Source: Martinezella tropici
GTDB taxonomy: Bacteria > Pseudomonadota > Alphaproteobacteria > Rhizobiales > Rhizobiaceae
NCBI GenBank assembly: GCA_000799755.1
Contig: JUHI01000026.1
Span: forward strand, 1 to 64,000
Direction of reading: 5' to 3'
Length of the DNA stretch: 64,000 nucleotides
Shown here: positions 10,457 through 17,859 of the stretch, piece after piece
How the letters are laid out: every line of letters begins with the position of its first letter
Numbering within the stretch: the first letter of the stretch is position 1
Position numbers and translations under genes: made by a program
Notes under the pieces: model-generated
Told to the model about the DNA's origin: nothing
Databases searched by the model: none
The model's input: only the letters and a program-made list of their open reading frames with translations

Positions 10457-11206
10457 TCAGGCAGCCTCCGCCTGCAGAAGGCCGATGAACTCGTTATTGA
10501 TCTTTTTTACGAGATCTATCGCGTCAAGCACGCTTTCTGAGGCGCGCCGCTTGGCCGACGGCGTCAGCGTCGGATTGTTCTCGATGCTGGCGAGCTTGGA
10601 ATAGAGCGACCCGAAGCCGGCGCCGACATCGCTGAAATGATTGCTCTTCCGAATGACCGTGTCGACCATCGGAATTCGGCCGCTTGTCAGGATGGCATGG
10701 ACTTCCGGAAGGGAGCGATTGTGCTTGAGGGCGATCATGTCCACGTAGTTCCAGATCGCCGCATATGGAATTGGACCCTGCACCCGCTTCCTGGAAATCT
10801 CCTTGAGGATCGTCGCCACCTTGATGGCTGAAGTCGCGGCCGTCGGTTCGGGTATGACAGGAATGAGGACTGCATCGCATTCGTGATAGACCTCGATTGC
10901 CCGCTGGTGAACGTATCCGCCGACATCGTAGATTCGAATATCCGCCGCAGGTGCCTCCGCGAGGCGATCTGCAAACCGGTCATCCGGCGCGACCCGCAGA
11001 TGCAGCAGCGTGCCGTCGGTGGGGAGCAATCCCCGTTTTATGGAGACATTGTACCACCGCGTCGACGATTCCTGCTCGTCGCAATCGATGAGCAGTGTCC
11101 TGTGGCCCTGCTGGGCGAACTCGGCTGCAAGATTGACGTTCAAGGTTGATTTGCCGGCGCCACCCTTGAAGGTCGAGATCGCGAGCGAAAGTGGTTTTCC
11201 TGTCAT
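10457..11206 (-). CDS. ParA/MinD-family ATPase (VirC1-like)
   Basis: 249 residues from ATG 11206 (MTGKPLSLAISTFKGGAGKST). The deviant Walker A motif KGGAGKST is near residue 14, the Walker A' Asp in LLIDCDEQES, and a Walker-B-like DVGG in IRIYDVGGYV. It is a single-domain ATPase without the N-terminal HTH of plasmid RepA/ParA, which fits VirC1-like proteins that deliver the relaxosome to the secretion channel. It is followed by an RHH protein and a relaxase and preceded by a membrane protein. A longer frame to 11305 exists but overlaps the upstream gene and lacks support. Confidence 0.75.
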   Translation of the reverse strand: MTGKPLSLAISTFKGGAGKSTLNVNLAAEFAQQGHRTLLIDCDEQESSTRWYNVSIKRGLLPTDGTLLHLRVAPDDRFADRLAEAPAADIRIYDVGGYVHQRAIEVYHECDAVLIPVIPEPTAATSAIKVATILKEISRKRVQGPIPYAAIWNYVDMIALKHNRSLPEVHAILTSGRIPMVDTVIRKSNHFSDVGAGFGSLYSKLASIENNPTLTPSAKRRASESVLDAIDLVKKINNEFIGLLQAEAA

Positions 11207-11213
11207 GGAGCCC

Positions 11214-11612
11214 TCAGCCTCGAAGATTCGCTTGGCTCTGCGCCTGCTGGCGGGCCGCGACCAGATCATCGTTGAGCCTGTTGGCTTCGCGCTCCCGGGC
11301 TGCATCTGCCTTGGGATCGCTCCCCGGCCAGAACTTCAGGATCGGCAGGAAAAGGAGCACGAAGAAGGTGATTGTCGCGCCTTTGAACCAGTGGGACTGC
11401 TCGTAAAGGTCCGCCGCCCATTGCCAGAGCGCCCGCGTCCATTCCGTCGGTAGCAAGAGGTAAGATAGCGTCAGCGCAAGGCCGTAGGCCAGGAAGGCGG
11501 CGATCACCACACAGGCAGCCGTGACGACCAGAAGGTTGGCGACTAAGACCAGAAACCACATTGCCCTGAAGGGAAAAGTCACGACCCTGATGGCCTTTCG
11601 ATGTGCTGACAT
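11214..11612 (-). CDS. Two-helix inner membrane protein, first gene of the relaxase operon
   Basis: 132 residues. Two long hydrophobic segments are visible (LVLVANLLVVTAACVVIAAFLAYGLALTLSYLL, probably two helices or a hairpin, and ATITFFVLLFLPILKF), followed by a charged C-terminal tail with AAREREANRL. I do not recognise the family. The stop is 7 bp before the VirC1-like start. As the first gene of the relaxase operon it could anchor the relaxosome or the ATPase at the membrane; that is a guess from context. An operator-like palindrome lies about 70 bp upstream. Confidence 0.6.
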   Translation of the reverse strand: MSAHRKAIRVVTFPFRAMWFLVLVANLLVVTAACVVIAAFLAYGLALTLSYLLLPTEWTRALWQWAADLYEQSHWFKGATITFFVLLFLPILKFWPGSDPKADAAREREANRLNDDLVAARQQAQSQANLRG

Positions 11613-11680
11613 CTACCTTCTCCGTGCGCACATTTGAGTGTCAGACCAAACATATCGCAATCCTCGCGGTATTTCCAGAC

Positions 11681-11696
11681 TTGCACTGCAGTATAA
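11681..11696. promoter_or_regulatory. Operator-like palindrome between divergent transfer operons
   Basis: The sequence TTGCACTGCAGTATAA matches the TTATAC-N4-GTATAA motif found elsewhere in the window at 13 of 16 positions. It lies between the relaxase operon (leftward, from 11612) and the SNase operon (rightward, from about 11741). A perfect TATAAT overlaps its right half at 11692-11697, and the other strand offers TATACT, so a bound protein would cover the -10 elements. It probably controls both operons. Confidence 0.6.
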
Positions 11697-11740
11697 TTTT
11701 GTGCATGCTTCGCGACAGCCAATTGATGACGGATTCACGC

Positions 11741-12421
11741 ATGAACCCCGGCGCGCGGCGGCTTACTCGCCTCCTTTTTTGCACCATTGCATGCACGCAG
11801 GACGCCCTGGCGATTGCCGCGGAGGACGATGCTGCTTCGAGAGTCGTCAACTCCTATCAGAAGGCTTACGCAGAGGGGCGCGATCTGATCCCTCCTCCCG
11901 AAACAATCCTCGATACCTCATCGATAGTCGAGCGGCTCGACCTGCAAACGATCATGCCTGAGGGCGCCCTGAGCGGGAGCGCGTTTCTTGCCTCCGATGG
12001 GACCATCGTCAAACTGGCGGGTGTCCAAGGCTGTCTCTCGGTCGAAGAGGTGGAATTCGCTGGCCTGCGGACGACATGCGCGATGGTTTCACTCGCCGGT
12101 TTGACCGCCACGCTCGGCGAAGCCAAGGCGGTCGCTGGCAACGCATTTCCGTGCCATTTCCTCGGGCAAAACACAGGCACGCCGACTGTGCGCTTTGCCG
12201 AGTGCTTTTTCGTGAAGGACGGCGACGCACAATCGCTTTCGGAGGTGCTTATCGCCAAGGGATTGGCGTTTGCTGCCCGTGACCGTGCCGGCCGCGCGAT
12301 ATTCCCGGAATATGCGCAGGCAGAGGAAAACGCGAAGAGAACAAAGACTGGAATCTGGGCGAACGCCCACTTCACGCATCCCTACGGTGAGCGCTATCGC
12401 GCCAATCCTTCCATGAACTGA
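11741..12421 (+). CDS. Exported SNase-fold protein 1
   Basis: 226 residues from ATG 11741, chosen because it gives a compact signal peptide (MNPGARRLTRLLFCTIACTQDALAIA, cleavage before AEDD). ATGs at 11705 and 11726 are in frame. The mature part has a staphylococcal-nuclease-like pattern: DGTIVKLAGVQGC corresponds to the strand holding the active-site Arg, and LIAKGLAFAARDR...YAQAEENAKRTKTGIWA to the conserved C-terminal helix region. The canonical catalytic Glu after the AG motif is missing. It is the first of three related exported genes in a row and is probably a periplasmic factor of the conjugation system, not an active nuclease. Confidence 0.6.
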   Translation: MNPGARRLTRLLFCTIACTQDALAIAAEDDAASRVVNSYQKAYAEGRDLIPPPETILDTSSIVERLDLQTIMPEGALSGSAFLASDGTIVKLAGVQGCLSVEEVEFAGLRTTCAMVSLAGLTATLGEAKAVAGNAFPCHFLGQNTGTPTVRFAECFFVKDGDAQSLSEVLIAKGLAFAARDRAGRAIFPEYAQAEENAKRTKTGIWANAHFTHPYGERYRANPSMN

Positions 12422-12426
12422 TCGCG

Positions 12427-13071
12427 ATGAGGTTCCTGATGTTGATGTCCACGCTCGCAGCTTCCGGCCTCTTTGCAGGCATATCGATCATGCCGATGCT
12501 CGCCGGGACGAGCCACCCAGAACCTCCTCGCCTCCAGGCGCCGATCATCCCTATTCAGGCGCTTAAGAGCGAAGGTACTACCGCAGGCAGCCAAGAAAGC
12601 GATCGAACCCAATTTGTCCCGTTTCCGGTGCAAGCGCAATTCGAAACCGGCGACACCTGGCTTTCCGCCGGGCGGCGATATCGTCTTTACGGCCTGCAAA
12701 CGTGTCTCCGCGGAACCTCTGTCACGATTTCTCCCGGCGTCATCAGGGACTGCGGAGAGCTCAATCTGATCATGGCACAGGCATTGATCAAGGACACGAA
12801 GCCCGTCTGCGCGACGATCAAGGATCTCGACCAAAACAATGCTGTGGTGGCCTGCCAAACGACATCAGGCCAGCGGCGTTATGATCTGGCGACCTATATG
12901 ATTGCCGAGGGGTGGGGATTCGCCGCCGTCGACACCAGCGGCCATTTGATCGTTCCCGGCTACAGGGTGGCTGAAGAAAGTGCAAGATCGGCACGCGCAG
13001 GCCTTTGGGCCTACTCCGACATGCCTCATCCCGTCGCAGTCCTGGCCGGCCAAGCGGGAGCGCAGCGATGA
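12427..13071 (+). CDS. Exported SNase-fold protein 2
   Basis: 214 residues with an N-terminal signal sequence (MRFLMLMSTLAASGLFAGISI). The SNase-like core is in the second half: AGRRYRLYGLQTC, then LATYMIAEGWGFAAVDTSGHLIVPGYRVAEESARSARAGLWAY, which is the typical closing helix and GLW motif. The acidic catalytic residue of true nucleases is again not seen at the expected place. Four cysteines in the mature part could form disulfides. It starts 5 bp after the previous gene and ends with an ATGA overlap into the next. Confidence 0.6.
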   Translation: MRFLMLMSTLAASGLFAGISIMPMLAGTSHPEPPRLQAPIIPIQALKSEGTTAGSQESDRTQFVPFPVQAQFETGDTWLSAGRRYRLYGLQTCLRGTSVTISPGVIRDCGELNLIMAQALIKDTKPVCATIKDLDQNNAVVACQTTSGQRRYDLATYMIAEGWGFAAVDTSGHLIVPGYRVAEESARSARAGLWAYSDMPHPVAVLAGQAGAQR

Positions 13072-13691
13072 GAGGTGCATCATTGTCGATGTTGCTGATG
13101 ATGATGACGGCGACCGCCGCTTCGGCGCAAAACAGACCGGCCGATATCCCCCGGCAGATCTTCGGAAAAGTCCAGGTCGTGGACGCCACAACCTTTGAAT
13201 TCAGGAAGAGCGGACAAACCGTGCGGCTTGCAGGATACGAAGCCCCTCGCCTCGAACAAACAGCAACAAGCGATGGCGTCGACTGGCCGGCAGGTCAAGT
13301 TTCGCGGGCCTGGATGATCCTCCGCACACTTGGGCAGGACGTCAACTGCGCACCCATTGCTCGCGACGCGAACGGTCTGGTCCTCGCGCACTGCTTTGTT
13401 GGTGAGACGAACCTCGCCGCCACGGCTATTGCAGAAGGCATTGGCTACGCGTTCAACTACCGCGGCGAACCTCAGGTCCCCGCCTATTTCGATATCGAGA
13501 GGAAGGCCCGCGGCCTCGGATACGGCGTCTGGTCGTCGCCGGATCTTCTTCCTCCTTGGCTCTACACCGCGTCGGTGGCGACCGGGGACAAATCGAGGGC
13601 CTCTTCACTGGAACCTGACGGCGACTTGCCCCTGCCCTTGCCCGTGGGCCCCGCCAAGTCACTGACACCTAATGAAGCACATGGAGGTTGA
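13068..13691 (+). CDS. Exported SNase-fold protein 3
   Basis: 207 residues from ATG 13068, which overlaps the previous stop as ATGA. The signal peptide is MRGASLSMLLMMMTATAASA, with cleavage before QNRPAD. The core is the closest of the three to the nuclease family: FGKVQVVDATTFEFRKSGQTVRLAGYEAPRLEQ mirrors the GxVxxVxDGDTxxxxGxxVRLxGIDxPE pattern, but the Asp-Gly-Asp and the PE Glu are altered. AIAEGIGYAFNYRGE...YFDIERKARGLGYGVW matches the C-terminal part. It ends in a proline-rich tail. A nuclease-derived, probably non-catalytic periplasmic protein is the best reading. Confidence 0.62.
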   Translation: MRGASLSMLLMMMTATAASAQNRPADIPRQIFGKVQVVDATTFEFRKSGQTVRLAGYEAPRLEQTATSDGVDWPAGQVSRAWMILRTLGQDVNCAPIARDANGLVLAHCFVGETNLAATAIAEGIGYAFNYRGEPQVPAYFDIERKARGLGYGVWSSPDLLPPWLYTASVATGDKSRASSLEPDGDLPLPLPVGPAKSLTPNEAHGG

Positions 13692-14003
13692 ATGAACCGC
13701 ATTATTGGAACCGCTGTAGCGCTCATATTGATGTCCGGCTCCGCTTCGGTAGCGATCGCGCAGGACGGCGCCACACAGAAGCAGATCGAGCAGCGCGATC
13801 CCGGCTTTTGCGGAGCCGGAGGGGCGGGTTGCGATCCTGCCGAGGTGCAACGGTGGAAAGCTGTCGGCAACAGGCTTGCCGATCTCTCATCAGCCGATCT
13901 CAGCCAGTACGCCTATGCCTGTGCAAAGCATAGTGAGTGGAAGAGAGACTGCGAGACCGATCCGGCCGCCATCCTGAAACGCCTTGGGATCGAGGGATAC
14001 TGA
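13692..14003 (+). CDS. Small exported cysteine-containing protein
   Basis: 103 residues. A clear signal peptide (MNRIIGTAVALILMSGSASVAIA) is followed by about 80 residues with four cysteines (FCGAGGAGCDP, YACAKHSEWKRDCET), probably two disulfides in the periplasm. The start directly follows the previous stop after a GGAGG site inside that gene. I do not recognise the family. Its place among exported transfer genes suggests a role at the cell surface or channel. Confidence 0.6.
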   Translation: MNRIIGTAVALILMSGSASVAIAQDGATQKQIEQRDPGFCGAGGAGCDPAEVQRWKAVGNRLADLSSADLSQYAYACAKHSEWKRDCETDPAAILKRLGIEGY

Positions 14004-14011
14004 AGCTGGCG

Positions 14012-14383
14012 ATGAACAAGCTTTCCGGTGGCGCGGTCCTAGCGGCGGTAATCGCCTTCCTGTTAGGCGCATTCGGCGGCTATGCGATCAACGAAGTGAG
14101 GAAGAGCGGCCAGGAGATCGATCTCGAACACGAGATCACCCGGCTAAAAGACGAAGCGCTACAGAAGACGAGCGGTGACGCTCCCAACGACGATGAGGCG
14201 AGCGCCGCAATTGCGAAGTCGGGGCGGTCAATGCGGATTTCTGAATGCAAACCGCGTCAAGCCGCGCCGGGTGTGACGTGCGCTGGCATCATTACAACGA
14301 CGACGGGGTCATTTGCCGGGGCCAGGCAACCGGGCGTCCTTTCCTTTGCGAAAATTGACGGCGCCTGGACGCAGATTCAATGA
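14012..14383 (+). CDS. Membrane-anchored small protein
   Basis: 123 residues from ATG 14012. One N-terminal hydrophobic helix (GGAVLAAVIAFLLGAFGGYAI) is followed by a charged, probably coiled-coil stretch (QEIDLEHEITRLKDEALQ) and a C-terminal domain with two cysteines (SECKPR, GVTCAGI) likely facing the periplasm. It lies 8 bp after the previous gene and ends at the start region of the next. The family is unknown. Confidence 0.55.
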   Translation: MNKLSGGAVLAAVIAFLLGAFGGYAINEVRKSGQEIDLEHEITRLKDEALQKTSGDAPNDDEASAAIAKSGRSMRISECKPRQAAPGVTCAGIITTTTGSFAGARQPGVLSFAKIDGAWTQIQ

Positions 14384-14403
14384 ACAATCTGAAGGAGCGA
14401 ACA

Positions 14404-14949
14404 ATGAGACCGACGCTGATATTGGCCGCAATCATAGTTAGTTCGGCCTCTGCGCCATCGGCGACCCCGGCGAATGCCGAGGATGCATCCTGGGGATGCC
14501 AAGTTCTCCTTTGCGCGGCGTCGCAGAACCCGTCTTGGCACGGGGTTCCCTACTGCGTTCCGCCCATGACAAAGCTCATTGCGGCCATGAAGGAGCCGGG
14601 GTTTTCGTGGCCAATCTGCCATGAGGCCAATGCCGGCAAGCCGGGTCACGAAACCTACGAAGACTGCCCGGTAGGAACGACGGTGGGCTATAGCTCGCAA
14701 GGAAACAACGGCGGGGGAGGCGAGCCCGATCAATGCATCAAGACCGTCGATATTTGCCGGTCTGCCGGTCAGCGCGCTTCTGACGCCGACCTAAGGGGAG
14801 CCGTGATACGGCGGACCTTCGGCGATCGAGGCGATAGCTGCACTGAGCAGATCGCGACGCGGCGGCCGCGCCGCGCGGATCCCTATTTCTTCGATATTCC
14901 TGACGAACAAGGCGTGAAGCAAAGGTTCTGGTTCAACCTGAATCACTAG
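14404..14949 (+). CDS. Exported cysteine-rich protein, last gene of the SNase operon
   Basis: 181 residues from ATG 14404, chosen because AAGGAG lies 6 bases upstream and a signal peptide begins there (MRPTLILAAIIVSSASAPSATPANA, cleavage before EDAS). The mature part is rich in Cys, Trp and Gly (WGCQVLLCAAS, GVPYCVPPM, WPICHEA, YEDCPVG), so several disulfides are likely. I cannot name the family. The coding end converges on the XRE repressor gene 31 bp away. It closes a run of six exported or membrane genes that share one promoter region. Confidence 0.58.
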   Translation: MRPTLILAAIIVSSASAPSATPANAEDASWGCQVLLCAASQNPSWHGVPYCVPPMTKLIAAMKEPGFSWPICHEANAGKPGHETYEDCPVGTTVGYSSQGNNGGGGEPDQCIKTVDICRSAGQRASDADLRGAVIRRTFGDRGDSCTEQIATRRPRRADPYFFDIPDEQGVKQRFWFNLNH

Positions 14950-14980
14950 CCCGCGTCGAATGCGTGTCACGCGCCAGAAC

Positions 14981-15322
14981 TTACGTCGGCTCGTCAGTGG
15001 CTTTCTTTTTCCTGCGACGGGCTCGCCATGCCGCTATCCGAGCAAGGTCACTGTCCGAAACCCTGAACAAATCCTCGATCGTGACATTCCACTCGCGCTG
15101 CATCTTGTCGAGGGTCGACAGCTTGACATCCCGCATGCCGCGGGTGACCTGAGACATATAGGCTTCCGACACGCCGAGCTGCTCGGCCAGGTCCTTGTTC
15201 GTCAACCGGCGCTGGGCCTTCAATCGCATCAGACCGATGGCGAGCCGCTCCTGAAAGGAGAGCGACTTCAGGTCAACCATGTTCGAAAGCTGATCAGCGC
15301 CATCGTCCCTCACCCGCGTCAT
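14981..15322 (-). CDS. XRE-family transcriptional regulator, probable repressor of transfer genes
   Basis: 113 residues. The XRE helix-turn-helix covers about residues 25-85: IGLMRLKAQRRLTNKDLAEQLGVSEAYMSQVTRGMRDVKLSTLDKMQREWNV. The C terminus is basic (RARRRKKK). It stands alone inside the transfer region, convergent with the SNase operon. In another rhizobial conjugation system the XRE protein TrbR represses the mating genes, so this protein is the natural candidate to bind the five operator-like palindromes in the window. That link is inferred. No copy of the palindrome lies close to its own start, so it may not be autoregulated. Confidence 0.72.
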   Translation of the reverse strand: MTRVRDDGADQLSNMVDLKSLSFQERLAIGLMRLKAQRRLTNKDLAEQLGVSEAYMSQVTRGMRDVKLSTLDKMQREWNVTIEDLFRVSDSDLARIAAWRARRRKKKATDEPT

Positions 15323-15711
15323 CGAATGATATCCTCACCCGGAGGGTCCATGAACGCGTCGCCGTACGGTAGGCGCCGATAAGGGGAAGCGAGAGCGCGC
15401 CGACAGCTGCTTGAATATTTCAGAGTTCTACCGCTCATTCGATGCATGACGTTATTCTGAGACCAAGAAGGTAAGCGCAAACGGTTGTTGTTCATCTCTA
15501 GCATGCGACTGTTCACAAGTCCGTTACGCTCAATACACCGCGGCCGACAGCCGGTGCAAGAGACCGATTGCACGCCGCGAGAAGGATGCTCCAGTCAGGC
15601 CCTGCTTCCCGCTGTTATTGATGTTTCCCCGTGTTTGTACACCAATCTCCAATTGCGCCAAACTTTAACTGCGGTTAAATTTTTGTCGGTTCTATCAAAG
15701 GGAGAAAACTG
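15323..15711 (+). other. Intergenic region between the repressor and the small membrane gene
   Basis: About 390 bp with no convincing gene on either strand. It carries the upstream region of the XRE gene on the left and, near the right end, the operator-like site at 15664-15679 followed by a GGGAGA ribosome site for the gene at 15712. Confidence 0.5.
15664..15679. promoter_or_regulatory. Operator-like palindrome upstream of the 15712 gene
   Basis: TTTAACTGCGGTTAAA has perfectly inverted half sites TTTAAC and GTTAAA around TGCG. It shares the central ACTGCGGT with the site at 32271. It ends 32 bp upstream of the ATG at 15712, where a repressor would block a promoter. Confidence 0.6.
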
Positions 15712-16005
15712 ATGGTGTGGCTCGAGCGGTTTGGCTATCGGTTTGACACGCGGCGGTTAGGAATAGCGGCCCTGTTCCTGGCACTCGCATTCGTCGCTGC
15801 TCGGGTGGCCTTTAGAGATAGTCTGACCCTGGGCTATGCGATGGTCATCCCCTCCTACATCTTCCTGTCCGTTGCGATTGAAGGTGCTCGCACAGGGAAA
15901 GGCAGCTTTTGGGACATTCGCGGTTGGGCGGAGACGGCCATCGCCGTCGCTGGTGCCGCGGGTGTCGGATATCTCGGCTTCAGCCTTTGGTCGATCGGAT
16001 ATTGA
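15712..16005 (+). CDS. Small three-helix membrane protein
   Basis: 97 residues with a GGGAGA site upstream. Three hydrophobic segments are visible: LGIAALFLALAFVAARVAF, LGYAMVIPSYIFLSVAI and TAIAVAGAAGVGYLGFSLW. There is no signal for export of a soluble domain. It is probably co-transcribed with the DUF1173 gene 9 bp downstream. The family is not recognised. The operator in front makes it a likely member of the transfer regulon. Confidence 0.55.
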   Translation: MVWLERFGYRFDTRRLGIAALFLALAFVAARVAFRDSLTLGYAMVIPSYIFLSVAIEGARTGKGSFWDIRGWAETAIAVAGAAGVGYLGFSLWSIGY

Positions 16006-16014
16006 CGGCAAACC

Positions 16015-17361
16015 ATGCGTATCGTGGTCCGCAACAGCTCGACCCATGTGTTGTCTGAACTGAGCGACCGCGAGGCGGTCGCGTTACGGGCATGGTACGG
16101 CAACGCTGCCTCCAACGACGACGAGGTGATCGCGCTTGCGATTATCCGGCGCGTCAAGGTTATGAATGGCTGGATCGAATGCGACTGTCTGGGCGGGCGA
16201 CACCAGCCGCTACTTGCCCCGATCCAGCAGGAACGCACGTTTACCCTGCGACGGCTAACCGCGAAGGATGAGGTCCCCGGCCGACACGACAAGCGACCAA
16301 ATCACGCGCCATCCTGTCCATTCCATGTCGACAAGGACGCCGACCCCGCCCTCTTCGATCGTAGCTTTCATCTTCGCCCACTGCCGAGATCGGATCGCAC
16401 CTACATCGATGCACTTCCCGCCATTCCCATCCGCCTTGCCGATGTCTCAGGTCAAGATCCCTCCCGGTCGACAGAACGAAACGACCGGCCATCACGACTC
16501 GGAGGCATCCTGTGGCGAATGCTCGAGAAGGCGGGCACCAACGTGGTCCCGCCGCTACAGGACGAGCCCGATCTCAAACTCGGCAATCAGCTCGCCCGGC
16601 TGCGCTCGGCCGCGAGGGAACTCAGGGTGCTCAGGACCTGGACACTAAATGCGCTTCTATCGACCTGGGCTGCGGACTATTGGAATCCCGACAGCCGTTG
16701 GCAACGGTTGCTTGCGACCTCCCGCCCCGACTGGCTTGAAGGACTTCGCCGCACCGGGTTCATGCTGCTGTTCTCAACCAGCGTATCCACGCAGGCGATC
16801 ATGCCAGCATCTTCCTCGCGAACAATGGACATCCTTGCGAAGGTTCGACAGCCGCTCCGCGGCGATCCGGCAAGTCGAGGGCCATTTCTGACCCTTCTGA
16901 ACGTGGATTTTCAGGAAGACGATGAAGGCCCGGCTCGGGCTGTGCAGGCCTACGCCCAGCCGGTCTACAACGGCGATACGCTTTTCCCCGTCGAGTCCGG
17001 ATTTGAGCGTGACGTTTCCCATCTGCTATTCTGGCTTCAGCAATCGCTCTTCGACGCTGCGCCAGAACTCCGGATCTCCATTATCAAGCCACTCTTCGCG
17101 TCGGAAACGCCCATAGGTCTTTGCAGACCAGACTTCGTCTTGGAAATTGCATATAGAGATCACCCACCGCGCAGACTCCTCGTTGAGGCCTTCGGGATGG
17201 AGACGGAGGAATATCGGGAGGCCAAGGAAAAAACCATTCCGCGAATGAAGCACCTCGGGCCAATCTTCGGCATTTTTCCGGAGGACCTTACCGGACCGAA
17301 TTCTGAAAATACTGGGCGGCGGCTGCAGGCGTGGGTCGTCGACAAGTTAGGAGATCGCTGA
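16015..17361 (+). CDS. DUF1173-like protein
   Basis: 448 residues. The N-terminal part has a possible metal site: the Cys residues of IECDCLGGRH, and further on SCPFH, with the L-R-R pattern (FTLRRLTAK) seen in DUF1173 proteins of mobile elements. The C-terminal 120 residues resemble a PD-(D/E)xK nuclease fold: GLCRPDFVLEI, then RRLLVEAFGMETEEYREAKEKTIPRM, but the catalytic Lys is not in its standard place. This could be a DNA-handling accessory protein of transfer. The family assignment comes from memory of the motif layout. Confidence 0.55.
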   Translation: MRIVVRNSSTHVLSELSDREAVALRAWYGNAASNDDEVIALAIIRRVKVMNGWIECDCLGGRHQPLLAPIQQERTFTLRRLTAKDEVPGRHDKRPNHAPSCPFHVDKDADPALFDRSFHLRPLPRSDRTYIDALPAIPIRLADVSGQDPSRSTERNDRPSRLGGILWRMLEKAGTNVVPPLQDEPDLKLGNQLARLRSAARELRVLRTWTLNALLSTWAADYWNPDSRWQRLLATSRPDWLEGLRRTGFMLLFSTSVSTQAIMPASSSRTMDILAKVRQPLRGDPASRGPFLTLLNVDFQEDDEGPARAVQAYAQPVYNGDTLFPVESGFERDVSHLLFWLQQSLFDAAPELRISIIKPLFASETPIGLCRPDFVLEIAYRDHPPRRLLVEAFGMETEEYREAKEKTIPRMKHLGPIFGIFPEDLTGPNSENTGRRLQAWVVDKLGDR

Positions 17362-17419
17362 AACTTGCGGCGGAACGCCGGGTCGATGATCCACGTGGTA
17401 GAAATATCTTGGGCGGCTC

Positions 17420-17770
17420 TCAGGCGCCCCGGGATGGGTGTGCCCACTCGCCATCAAGCTCGGATTCCGCTGCCTCGATCAGAGCCACCTGAGCACGGGA
17501 TCGTATCTCCGGTGGGCAGCTGCCGAATATGGCGGACACAAGCCCTTCCGCGAGTTCGGCGATCGTCGGCGTCAGGTCCGTCGGAAACAGGTGGTCCTCA
17601 TCTACACCTACTCCCCGGCGTAAAAGTTGTGCCTTGATAGCGCGCTTCTCCACGACACGCTCCTTGATCATCAGCCAGCGGCCGGCGTTAGCCTTGGCTG
17701 CCGCGACAATCCGTTCGAAACCGTCGTCTTTATAGAAATTTCGATTTGCGAGGTATCTGATTTCGGCCAT
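17420..17770 (-). CDS. Small unknown protein at the end of the virB/virD4 operon
   Basis: 116 residues from ATG 17770, where AGGAG stands 9 bases upstream; this start is preferred over the longer frame to 17818. The sequence (MAEIRYLANRNFYKDDGFERIVAAAKANAGRWLMIKE) is soluble and helical, without a signal peptide. It follows VirD4 by 89 bp on the same strand. The function is unknown, and it may belong to the coupling-protein operon. Confidence 0.55.
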   Translation of the reverse strand: MAEIRYLANRNFYKDDGFERIVAAAKANAGRWLMIKERVVEKRAIKAQLLRRGVGVDEDHLFPTDLTPTIAELAEGLVSAIFGSCPPEIRSRAQVALIEAAESELDGEWAHPSRGA

Positions 17771-17859
17771 GCATCTTCTCCTTCCGTCAGCCCAAATTAA
17801 AACTGGCAAATGTCCCATCCCAATCTCAGGCGCGTATTCCCCATTTCGGCACTTACCGC

